Made by a program: the position numbers and the translations under genes. The notes beneath the pieces were generated by a model. The model did not search any database, had not been told where the DNA came from, and saw only the letters and a program-made list of their open reading frames with translations. Positions 1 to 5,156 of a DNA stretch of 6,011 nt are shown here, one piece after another; within the stretch, counting starts at the first letter, position 1; the number at the start of each line of letters is the position of its first letter. The stretch comes from Syntrophaceae bacterium (lineage in GTDB: Bacteria; Desulfobacterota; Desulfomonilia; Desulfomonilales; Desulfomonilaceae): contig JACWAG010000431.1 in assembly GCA_014874425.1 (NCBI GenBank), positions 1 through 6,011 on the forward strand, written 5' to 3'.

Positions 1-35
1 CTTATCGCAGCCGTAATAACCGCCTTCTCTTTCAT
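1..35 (-). CDS. 5' end of a gene cut by the window edge, possibly a beta-keto acid cleavage enzyme (DUF849/BKACE)
   Basis: Only the first 11 codons are visible, reading MKEKAVITAAI and then an incomplete AG- codon. The start is well supported: an ATG with a GGGAG Shine-Dalgarno 7 bases upstream. An N-terminus of the form K-x-(V/I)-I-T-A-A-(I/L) is typical of the DUF849/BKACE family, which begins with the first beta-strand of a TIM barrel. Those enzymes cleave a beta-keto acid with acetyl-CoA to give acetoacetate and a new acyl-CoA. A thiolase start (consensus near M-x-E-V-V-I-V-S-A-x-R-T) is the main alternative, because the next codon could be Arg or Ser. The gene lies 336 bases beyond livM on the same strand. 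That a gene starts here is fairly sure; the family is a guess. Confidence 0.5.
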   Translation of the reverse strand, partial: MKEKAVITAAI

Positions 36-42
36 TTCCAAT

Positions 43-47
43 CTCCC
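43..47 (-). promoter_or_regulatory. Shine-Dalgarno of the left-edge gene
   Basis: On the minus strand AAGGGAGATTGGAA precedes ATG. GGGAG sits 7 bases before the start codon, which is near-ideal spacing. This is the main support for calling a gene at the window edge. Confidence 0.6.
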
Positions 48-199
48 TTATTGAAACATCTTTATGATTCCCGTGAGCAAGATCATTTCTGTAAAATCAA
101 AAGCGCAGTCGTCTACGAGAAAATGCAAATGATTCAATGGCTAACGCGCAAATAATGTCTCTGAAAATTAAAGCGCCTAATTCTTTTAACAACTCTATC

Positions 200-211
200 C
201 ACAATATTGTG
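200..211. promoter_or_regulatory. perfect 12-base palindrome, possible operator
   Basis: CACAATATTGTG is identical to its own reverse complement. It lies about 165 bases upstream of the start codon of the left-edge gene and about 160 bases past livM. A dimeric regulator could bind such a site, but there is one copy only, no recognised promoter nearby, and short A/T-rich palindromes arise by chance. Confidence 0.2.
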
Positions 212-371
212 ACAGACTCTTCTATTAAGCCCTAGAATGGCTATCTCGGGCCAACACATTGGGTTCAAACACATATAATTTCGGGAATCCAATTCATGAG
301 CGTGTAAAAAGAAAACAGATTTACCGGAGCGCAAACGGACTTATTCGAAAATTTTTGAACCATCTCGCAGC

Positions 372-1334
372 CTAATGTTTCCTGGGAAACGCTTGTCCTA
401 AAATCTCAGTGACTTTCGGTATGATTTTCTTTTGGAAGAATCCTACGATTCCATCGCGAAATCCAAACACGGCTATCATAAAAATGAGACCCATGAAAAG
501 ACTCCATGCGTCTGTATAGTTGCTGATTGTGTCTCGCAGCAGAATGATTGACACGGCCCCGATCACTGGCCCAAACAACGTAGCCATTCCACCCGTAATG
601 TTCATGACTACCACTTCACCTGAAGTGGTCCAATGCAATGAACCGAGAGGGACCATGTTTAACAGCAGTGCGTAGAGGCCTCCCGCCAATCCGGCAAAAC
701 AGCCAGATATCACGAAAGCGACGAGCTTGAATCTGTCTACATTGTAGCCGACGCTCATTGCCCTGTTTCGGTTTTCCCGGAGCGCCTGGAGCGCTGTCCC
801 CAGTGGGGAATGAACAACCCTTACAATGATAAACATTGAAACGATTACCAGCGCCAGAATGAAATAATAAAGATTAATTTCTGGGTGGAGGTCTATCGGT
901 CCAATATTAGGTCTGGGAACCCCCTGTAATCCATCGTCACCCCCAGTCAGACCTGTCCACTTAAAGGCTATGAAGTAAAACATCTGTGCAAAGGCCAAAG
1001 TTACCATTGTGAAGTAGATCCCGTGCCTCCGGATGCTTGCATACCCTACGAACGCCGCTGCCAGACTGCTTACGCAAACGGCTCCCAGCAACGCCACCGG
1101 AACCGATGGAAAGACCTTAATCAGTAAGATTCCTGTGGTATATGCTCCTATGCCAAAAAATGCCGCATGACCGAAAGAAAGCATGCCTCCATATCCCAAG
1201 ACCAGGTCATAAGACATGGCCAAAAGAGCGAATATCAAAATTTCGCTTGCCAAGGCCACGTAAGGCGCGACTAAAGGAAACATCAGCGCCAGTGCAAAAA
1301 AGGACATTAGCATTGCGAGTTGTGCTCGATGCAT
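372..1334 (-). CDS. livM: branched-chain amino acid-type ABC transporter permease, LivM family
   Basis: This is one of two inner-membrane permeases of the importer and should pair with the LivH-like protein. From the ATG at 1334 it has 320 residues, normal for short LivM proteins, and is strongly hydrophobic with about eight or more membrane segments. Family marks are LGYGGMLSFGHAAFFGIGAY (about 46-65), the LTGGDDGLQGVPRP loop (129-142), ALRENRNRAMSVGY (184-197), and the cytoplasmic coupling region with NITGGMATLFGPVIGA (245-260), which docks on the ATPases. The frame stays open upstream to a TTG at 1454, but those 40 residues overlap the end of livH and are not LivM-like. The ATG at 1334 begins 7 bases after the livH stop, which fits translational coupling. 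Its Shine-Dalgarno is weak (ACGAG). An internal ATG at 1313 is a less likely start. Family is certain; the transported compound is not. Confidence 0.93.
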   Translation of the reverse strand: MHRAQLAMLMSFFALALMFPLVAPYVALASEILIFALLAMSYDLVLGYGGMLSFGHAAFFGIGAYTTGILLIKVFPSVPVALLGAVCVSSLAAAFVGYASIRRHGIYFTMVTLAFAQMFYFIAFKWTGLTGGDDGLQGVPRPNIGPIDLHPEINLYYFILALVIVSMFIIVRVVHSPLGTALQALRENRNRAMSVGYNVDRFKLVAFVISGCFAGLAGGLYALLLNMVPLGSLHWTTSGEVVVMNITGGMATLFGPVIGAVSIILLRDTISNYTDAWSLFMGLIFMIAVFGFRDGIVGFFQKKIIPKVTEILGQAFPRKH

Positions 1335-1341
1335 GTGGATA

Positions 1342-2220
1342 TTACTCGTGAAAAGCTTCTCGGCCGAACAAGCCCCTCGGCCGGACAAGAAGAAAAGCCG
1401 CCATGAAAAGGTAAATGAGGGTGTTAGCCATCGGCGGCCAGAACATGACCCCAATCGCTATGATTTGCCCTACAATTAATCCGCCCACAACAGACCCACC
1501 AAGGCTGCCCATACCTCCAATCACTACAACTACAAAACAGTCCACAAGAAGATCCATTCCCATCAGCGGACGGACATTCTGAATAGGGGCAGCCAAAACT
1601 CCTGCCAGGCCAGCTAGCCCAGTCCCTAGTCCTACGACTAAAGTCATTGTCTTGGATATGTTGATTCCGAGCGCTTCGAGCATTTTAGGGTTGTCTGTCC
1701 CCGCCCGAATGATACAACCCAGCTTGGTTCTGGAAAGAAACAACCACACTGCGCAAGCCGTCAAGGATGTCACCACGATCAAAAAAAGTCGATAGCTGGG
1801 ATAGTACATGAACCCAAGATTTACCAACCCGGTAAGTGACTTTGGTGTGCTGAAAGGTACCCCCATGCTGCCGAACAAAAGCCTTACGGCATCCTGTAAT
1901 ACAAGCATCAGGCCAAACGTGAGCAACATTATATAAAGGGAGGGGAGTTCGTACAGGCGCCTGAACAGAACCATCTCACAAAAGGCGCCAAATATCGCCA
2001 TTAGTACAGGAACACACACTAAGGCTAACCAAAAATCGGGTATGACATACGCTGTAATCGTGTAGGCGGCGTAAGCCCCCAGCATAAAAAATGCGCCATG
2101 AGCAAAATTTATTATCCCCAGCATCCCAAAAATAATTGACAGTCCCAACGCTAAAAGCACGTAGAGAGAACCAAGGATAAGGCCATTAAAAAGCTGCATT
2201 AGGACGAACTGCAAGTTCAT
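1342..2220 (-). CDS. livH: branched-chain amino acid-type ABC transporter permease, LivH family
   Basis: This is the second inner-membrane permease, partner of the LivM-like protein 7 bases downstream. From the ATG at 2220 it is 292 residues, the usual LivH length. It opens with the family start MNLQFVLMQLFNGLILGSLY, followed by LGLSIIFGMLGIINFAHGAF (25-44), the AGTDNPKMLEALGINISK loop (173-190), and VVVIGGMGSLGGSVVGG (231-247), the coupling segment contacting the ATPases. It ends in the typical LVRPRGLFGRE. An in-frame ATG at 2283 would add 21 residues (rich in Pro, Cys and charged residues), but it has no Shine-Dalgarno and those residues are not family-like. The ATG at 2220 has AGGAAG 9 bases upstream. 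The spacer from livK is therefore 72 bases and contains a GC-rich stem-loop. Hydrophobicity and motifs make the family certain; the substrate is unknown. Confidence 0.94.
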   Translation of the reverse strand: MNLQFVLMQLFNGLILGSLYVLLALGLSIIFGMLGIINFAHGAFFMLGAYAAYTITAYVIPDFWLALVCVPVLMAIFGAFCEMVLFRRLYELPSLYIMLLTFGLMLVLQDAVRLLFGSMGVPFSTPKSLTGLVNLGFMYYPSYRLFLIVVTSLTACAVWLFLSRTKLGCIIRAGTDNPKMLEALGINISKTMTLVVGLGTGLAGLAGVLAAPIQNVRPLMGMDLLVDCFVVVVIGGMGSLGGSVVGGLIVGQIIAIGVMFWPPMANTLIYLFMAAFLLVRPRGLFGREAFHE

Positions 2221-2229
2221 CGAAGAAAT

Positions 2230-2235
2230 CTTCCT
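2230..2235 (-). promoter_or_regulatory. Shine-Dalgarno that decides the livH start
   Basis: AGGAAG on the minus strand lies 9 bases before the ATG at 2220. The alternative in-frame ATG at 2283 is preceded by AATCCATACC, with no ribosome-binding match, so the shorter livH start is preferred. Confidence 0.6.
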
Positions 2236-2241
2236 GCTCAG

Positions 2242-2260
2242 CCAAGGCGGGGGCGCCTGG
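2242..2260 (-). promoter_or_regulatory. GC-rich stem-loop in the livK-livH spacer
   Basis: On the minus strand CCAGGCG pairs with CGCCTTGG across a CCCC loop: seven base pairs with one bulged T. It starts 32 bases past the livK stop and ends 21 bases before the livH ATG. No T-run follows, so it is not a classical intrinsic terminator. A processing or mRNA-stability element that keeps the binding-protein message more abundant than the permease message is plausible, as known for other importer operons such as malE-malF, but this is inference. Confidence 0.4.
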
Positions 2261-2292
2261 TTAAAACACGCATCTCCCGCCATGGTATGGAT

Positions 2293-3507
2293 TTATTCAG
2301 TTTTGTCCATCTTACATCCAGTGTCTTTGGGATTTTGATAGGCCTTGTCAGGTGGAATTATTCCTACTACTTCAAAAAAATCCCAGTCTTCTTTGATCTC
2401 ACCAGGCTGCTTAGCTTTTAAAATGTAGGCGTTACCGACCTCCATATGGTCTTCCGCGCGAATCTTTCCGGGGTTTGCCAATAGATCACGGAATTCGTGT
2501 CCTTCCAATGCCTTGACAACCGGTAGAGCATCCTTCGTTTTGGCTCTCTCCACAGCTTTGAGATACTGGGTAACGGCGCTGTAGATTGCGGCGTTCATCC
2601 AGTTCGGTGGTTTGTTAAATTGCCTTTTCCACTTTTCAACAAATTCTTTCGAACCTGGATTGTCACTTTTCCAGTACCAGGCGCCTGTCACATAATCACC
2701 AGCAAATACATCCCCTGATGCCTTTATGTCCTCGATAAACATAAGAGCATGTATAATTTTTACCTTGTTTTTCAGTCCAAATTCCATCGCTTGTTTTGTA
2801 GAATTCACCGCGTCTTTGCCCGCATTCAGTAAAACCAGGACATCTGGCTTTGCATTCATGGCCTTTAAAATGTAGGGGCTGAAGTCTGATGTGCCCAAAG
2901 CGACCATTTCATTACCCAGAAGAGTGCCTCCCTTAGCTTTCAGAGCCTCGGAGAAGTGGTGAAGGAGATCATGACCCCAAGCGTAATCTGCCGTGATAGT
3001 GTACCATTTCTTACCCAAATTCTCCGCAGCCCACAGTCCAACCGCTGTGGCCAGCATATAATCGTTGTACGCCCATTTAAAAGTGTAACGGTTACAATCC
3101 GGGCCTGTTAGCCGGGTGGTCCCAGAGCCTACATTAATATAGAGTTTCTTGTGGATTTTGGCCTGATTGGCTACGGCAAGACCCGCTGCGCTGTTAGGAC
3201 AATCAAATATTACGTCTACCTGCTCCTTTTCATATAATTCTTTGGCCTTTTGATTGGCTACGTCCGGCTTACACATATGGTCGCGGTAAACGAATTCAAT
3301 TGGTTCGCCCAAGATCTTGCCACCAAAATCAGCGATGGCCATTTTAGCGGCTTTGACATTTGCGCCAGTGATACCGGCATAAGGACCAGACATATCGGTA
3401 AGCACCGATATTTTTAAAGGCTCCGCAACGGCTGGAGTGTTGACCAGTGAGAAAAAAGCAATCGACAGCAAGCATACTGTCAATATCGCGTAATATTTCC
3501 TTTCCAT
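2293..3507 (-). CDS. livK: periplasmic ligand-binding protein of a branched-chain amino acid-type ABC importer (type I fold, LivK-like)
   Basis: This captures the ligand in the periplasm and delivers it to the LivH/LivM pair. It has 404 residues. Residues 1-28 are a Sec signal peptide: MERK, a hydrophobic core to about 22, then TPAVA before Glu29. There is no lipobox, so the protein should be soluble. The mature part starts with EPLKISVLTDMSGPYAG (29-45), the Peripla_BP_6 first strand and ligand loop, followed by NVKAAKMAIADFGG (50-63), the hinge region with DCPNSAAGLAVANQAK (102-117), INVGSGTTRLTG (124-135), FKWAYNDY (143-150) and TADYAWGHD (172-180). The FKWAY and TADYAWGHD style plus a Cys near the C-terminus (398) look more like subfamilies seen with aromatic or other carboxylate ligands than enteric LivK, so the ligand is open. 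The ATG at 3507 has a strong GAGGAGGT 6 bases upstream, the best ribosome site in the cluster, fitting high expression. Stem-loops lie on both sides of the gene. Confidence 0.92.
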   Translation of the reverse strand: MERKYYAILTVCLLSIAFFSLVNTPAVAEPLKISVLTDMSGPYAGITGANVKAAKMAIADFGGKILGEPIEFVYRDHMCKPDVANQKAKELYEKEQVDVIFDCPNSAAGLAVANQAKIHKKLYINVGSGTTRLTGPDCNRYTFKWAYNDYMLATAVGLWAAENLGKKWYTITADYAWGHDLLHHFSEALKAKGGTLLGNEMVALGTSDFSPYILKAMNAKPDVLVLLNAGKDAVNSTKQAMEFGLKNKVKIIHALMFIEDIKASGDVFAGDYVTGAWYWKSDNPGSKEFVEKWKRQFNKPPNWMNAAIYSAVTQYLKAVERAKTKDALPVVKALEGHEFRDLLANPGKIRAEDHMEVGNAYILKAKQPGEIKEDWDFFEVVGIIPPDKAYQNPKDTGCKMDKTE

Positions 3508-3513
3508 GCGCCT

Positions 3514-3521
3514 ACCTCCTC
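3514..3521 (-). promoter_or_regulatory. strong Shine-Dalgarno of livK
   Basis: GAGGAGGT on the minus strand sits 6 bases before the livK ATG. It is the longest anti-16S match in the cluster, in keeping with the need for more binding protein than membrane complex. Confidence 0.7.
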
Positions 3522-3545
3522 ACCACGTATTAACGTTGCTCCAGA

Positions 3546-3571
3546 CGCTTGAGACGCAGCATCTCCAAGCG
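3546..3571 (-). promoter_or_regulatory. stem-loop in the livF-livK spacer
   Basis: On the minus strand CGCTTGGAGA pairs with TCTCAAGCG: nine base pairs with one bulged G and a 7-base loop (TGCTGCG). It begins three bases after the livF stop codon. No T-run follows, so it does not look like an intrinsic terminator. It could shield the 5' end of a processed livK message, or reduce readthrough. No promoter is visible in the few bases left before the livK Shine-Dalgarno. Confidence 0.4.
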
Positions 3572-3574
3572 CCG

Positions 3575-4270
3575 TCATACCCCCAAATACTGTGACTTGA
3601 TTTTGTCATCGGCTTTGAATTCCATATTGGTCCCACCATAAACTATCCGGCCGTTGTATATAATGAAATGACAGTCAGCGACCTCCTCAGCAAATCTACT
3701 GTTCTGCTCCACTAAAAGTATTGAAATTCCCTCTTTTTTTAGCTCCAGAACAATTTGAGCAATCTCACGAACTAACATCGGCGCTAGTCCTTCTGTCGGC
3801 TCATCCAGAATAATGAGCTTCACGTTCATGGTTAAGATACGAGCGATAACTAGCATTTGTTGCTCGCCACCAGACAACTGAGAGCCCCTATGAAAGCCTC
3901 TGGACTTAAGAATTGGGAAAAAAGAGTATATCTTGTCGAGGCTCCACAGACCTTCTCTTCCTTTGGCCATCGGAAGTGTCAAATTTTCGTAGACTGATAG
4001 GCTCGGGAAAACAGCTCTTTCTTCAGGAACGTAACCTACACCCATTCGGGCTATCCGATACGGTTTCTTGTTTGTGATCTCTTCTGCGTTGAACTTTATG
4101 AAACCCTTGGTGACTGGAACCAGTCCCATTATTGTACGAAGGGTCGTCGTCTTTCCCGCTCCATTCCTTCCAAGAATAGTAGCCACTTGTCCTTCTTCAA
4201 CTCTGAATGTGATTCCTTTTAGTATGTGACTTCCACCATAATATGAATGCACATCCTCAAGTTCGAGCAA
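3575..4270 (-). CDS. livF: branched-chain amino acid-type ABC transporter ATP-binding protein, LivF family
   Basis: This is a cytoplasmic ATPase that drives the importer, probably as a heterodimer with the LivG-like protein. Its 231 residues match LivF length. It shows Walker A GRNGAGKTT (34-42), the LivF-type stretch GVGYVPEERAVFPSLSVYEN (77-96), the ABC signature LSGGEQQM (132-139), Walker B LIILDEPTEGL (152-162), and the switch region LLVEQN (185-190), where LivF proteins carry Gln instead of His. The start is a TTG, accepted because MLELEDVHSYYGGSHILKGI is the normal LivF beginning and AGGAGG lies 8 bases upstream, within the last livG codons. Only one base separates the livG stop from the TTG, so the two ATPases are almost surely translationally coupled. 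All ATPase motifs are intact. Confidence 0.95.
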   Translation of the reverse strand: MLELEDVHSYYGGSHILKGITFRVEEGQVATILGRNGAGKTTTLRTIMGLVPVTKGFIKFNAEEITNKKPYRIARMGVGYVPEERAVFPSLSVYENLTLPMAKGREGLWSLDKIYSFFPILKSRGFHRGSQLSGGEQQMLVIARILTMNVKLIILDEPTEGLAPMLVREIAQIVLELKKEGISILLVEQNSRFAEEVADCHFIIYNGRIVYGGTNMEFKADDKIKSQYLGV

Positions 4271-4271
4271 G

Positions 4272-5030
4272 TCAGTACCCTCCTAAATATGCTTCCTGAA
4301 CCTCATGGTTCCCCTGAATTTCGTCAGGCGTTCCCTCAGCGAGTAGCAAACCTTGATACAGCACCGCAATCCTGTCCGAAAGGTTAAGCACCATGTCTAT
4401 GTTGTGCTCTATCAGGAGAACCGGTATTAATTTGGCAATTTTCGCGATAAGTTTAAGAATCACGGCGGTATCTTCAGCGCTCATACCAGACGTAGGCTCG
4501 TCCAAGAGAAGGACCTGTGGATCAGTGGCCAAAGAAATGCCGATGTCCAAACAGCGTTGTAGACCATACGGAAGATTTTTTGCAGGAGAATCTGCCCAAT
4601 CATCCAAGCCCATTTGGCTGAGAATTTTTCGTGCGGCAAATTCTACACCGGGAAGCTTCTCGCATGATATGAAAAAATTGTATCGCGACTTCGACCTTGA
4701 TTGACAGGCGACCCGAACATTTTCATACACAGACAGGTTGGGGAATATACTGGTAATCTGGAACGATCTTCCAACTCCCATTTGGGAAATCTCATAAGGC
4801 GCAAGTCCCGTAATTTCTTTACCACGGTAGAGAATTCTGCCTTTGTCCGGGACCAGAAATCCGGCAAGCAAATTGAAAAAGGTAGTTTTTCCTGCTCCGT
4901 TGGGACCAATAATTGACGTTATCCCGTGGCTGACACACAGCGATACCCCGTTGACCGCCGTTAAAGCGCCAAAATGCTTCGTGATGGCTCTGGCTTCGAG
5001 GACGAGCATCTCTGATGTGTGAACTGTCAT
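4272..5030 (-). CDS. livG: branched-chain amino acid-type ABC transporter ATP-binding protein, LivG family
   Basis: This is the second cytoplasmic ATPase of the importer. It has 252 residues, normal for LivG. It carries Walker A GPNGAGKTT (42-50), GVGRSFQITSIFPNLSVYEN (85-104) with the Q-loop Gln91, a LivG-type signature LPYGLQR (153-159), Walker B VLLLDEPTSGM (173-183), the switch His209 in LLIEHN, and the C-terminal AEGTPDEIQGNHEVQEAYLG (231-250) diagnostic of LivG. The signature continues CLDIG where relatives more often have R-x-E-I-A, a mild divergence that does not remove a catalytic residue. The ATG at 5030 has only a weak GGAT-like ribosome site and a small stem-loop 15 bases upstream. 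An ATG at 5009 (MLVLEARAITKHFG) would also give a normal LivG N-terminus, so the start is uncertain by seven residues. It is probably the first liv gene of the cluster. Confidence 0.94.
   Translation of the reverse strand: MTVHTSEMLVLEARAITKHFGALTAVNGVSLCVSHGITSIIGPNGAGKTTFFNLLAGFLVPDKGRILYRGKEITGLAPYEISQMGVGRSFQITSIFPNLSVYENVRVACQSRSKSRYNFFISCEKLPGVEFAARKILSQMGLDDWADSPAKNLPYGLQRCLDIGISLATDPQVLLLDEPTSGMSAEDTAVILKLIAKIAKLIPVLLIEHNIDMVLNLSDRIAVLYQGLLLAEGTPDEIQGNHEVQEAYLGGY
4279..4284 (-). promoter_or_regulatory. Shine-Dalgarno of livF inside the end of livG
   Basis: AGGAGG on the minus strand is formed by the penultimate livG codons and lies 8 bases before a TTG start. It supports the unusual start codon and coupling to livG translation. 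Confidence 0.65.
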
Positions 5031-5156
5031 GAATAATCCAGATTCATCGGGGCCAGATTCCCCATTTTCTTCAAATTGGAAACTGTTACGGCCAGGAACG
5101 GATCAGGCTAATCCCTCCCAAAAGAGAACATAATCGCAGAACATCCGTTGATTTAA
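5031..5156. other. 126-base spacer upstream of livG
   Basis: No gene is visible here. The spacer holds the weak stem-loop at 5046-5065. At its right end is a 13-base A/T-rich palindrome, TTGATTTAATCAA (5148-5160), which overlaps the stop codon of the upstream frame. There is no intrinsic terminator with a T-run and no promoter that I could match well. Whether livG is read from its own promoter here or by readthrough from the upstream gene cannot be settled. Confidence 0.5.
5046..5065 (-). promoter_or_regulatory. small stem-loop upstream of livG
   Basis: On the minus strand ATGGGG pairs with CCCCGAT across a 7-base loop (AATCTGG), with one bulged G. It ends 15 bases before the livG ATG at 5030. 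The core is only four G-C pairs, so it may be chance. If it forms, it would sit next to the weak livG ribosome site and could affect initiation. The octamer GAATCTGG occurs in the loop region and again just before the start codon. Confidence 0.2.

Larger units (their letters stand above)
36..371. other. 336-base intergenic gap between livM and the left-edge gene
   Basis: No convincing gene lies here. The longest frame (334 to 134, minus, 66 codons from a TTG) has no Shine-Dalgarno and resembles no family I know. Three items can be seen: the Shine-Dalgarno at 43-47, a perfect 12-base palindrome at 200-211, and an A/T-rich near-palindrome at 344-359 (TTCGAAAATTTTTGAA, one G-T mismatch), 13 bases beyond the livM stop codon. 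I found no GC-rich hairpin followed by a T-run, so there is no obvious intrinsic terminator for the liv cluster. I also found no convincing sigma-70 or sigma-54 promoter. The length of the gap suggests the left-edge gene has its own promoter, but that is inference. Confidence 0.6.

Noticed and set aside
134..334. 66-codon minus-strand frame in the left gap
   Set aside because: It starts with TTG, has no ribosome site and resembles no known family; its length is compatible with chance.
377..390. GTTTCC-TG-GGAAAC inverted repeat at the livM end as a terminator
   Set aside because: The stem is short, the loop too small, and no T-run follows on the minus strand.
1142..1351. Plus-strand frame antisense to livM and the end of livH
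   Set aside because: It lies opposite conserved permease coding sequence and has no domain or ribosome site.
1335..1454. 40-residue N-terminal extension of livM from a TTG
   Set aside because: It overlaps the livH 3' end in another frame and is unlike LivM N-termini. The ATG at 1334 directly after the livH stop gives the normal length.
2221..2283. 21-residue N-terminal extension of livH from the ATG at 2283
   Set aside because: There is no Shine-Dalgarno before 2283, and the residues are not family-like. The ATG at 2220 has AGGAAG upstream and gives the typical LivH start.
4548..4575. Degenerate ABC signature in LivG (LPYGLQRCLDIG) as a sign of inactivation
   Set aside because: Related LivG proteins commonly have L-P/S-Y-G-x-Q-R, and the Walker A, Walker B, Q-loop and switch His are all intact.
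4643..4909. Open frames on both strands overlapping livG (also 4393-4704 and 4701-4916 on the plus strand)
   Set aside because: They are shadows of an intact livG with all ABC ATPase motifs, and none has a recognisable domain.
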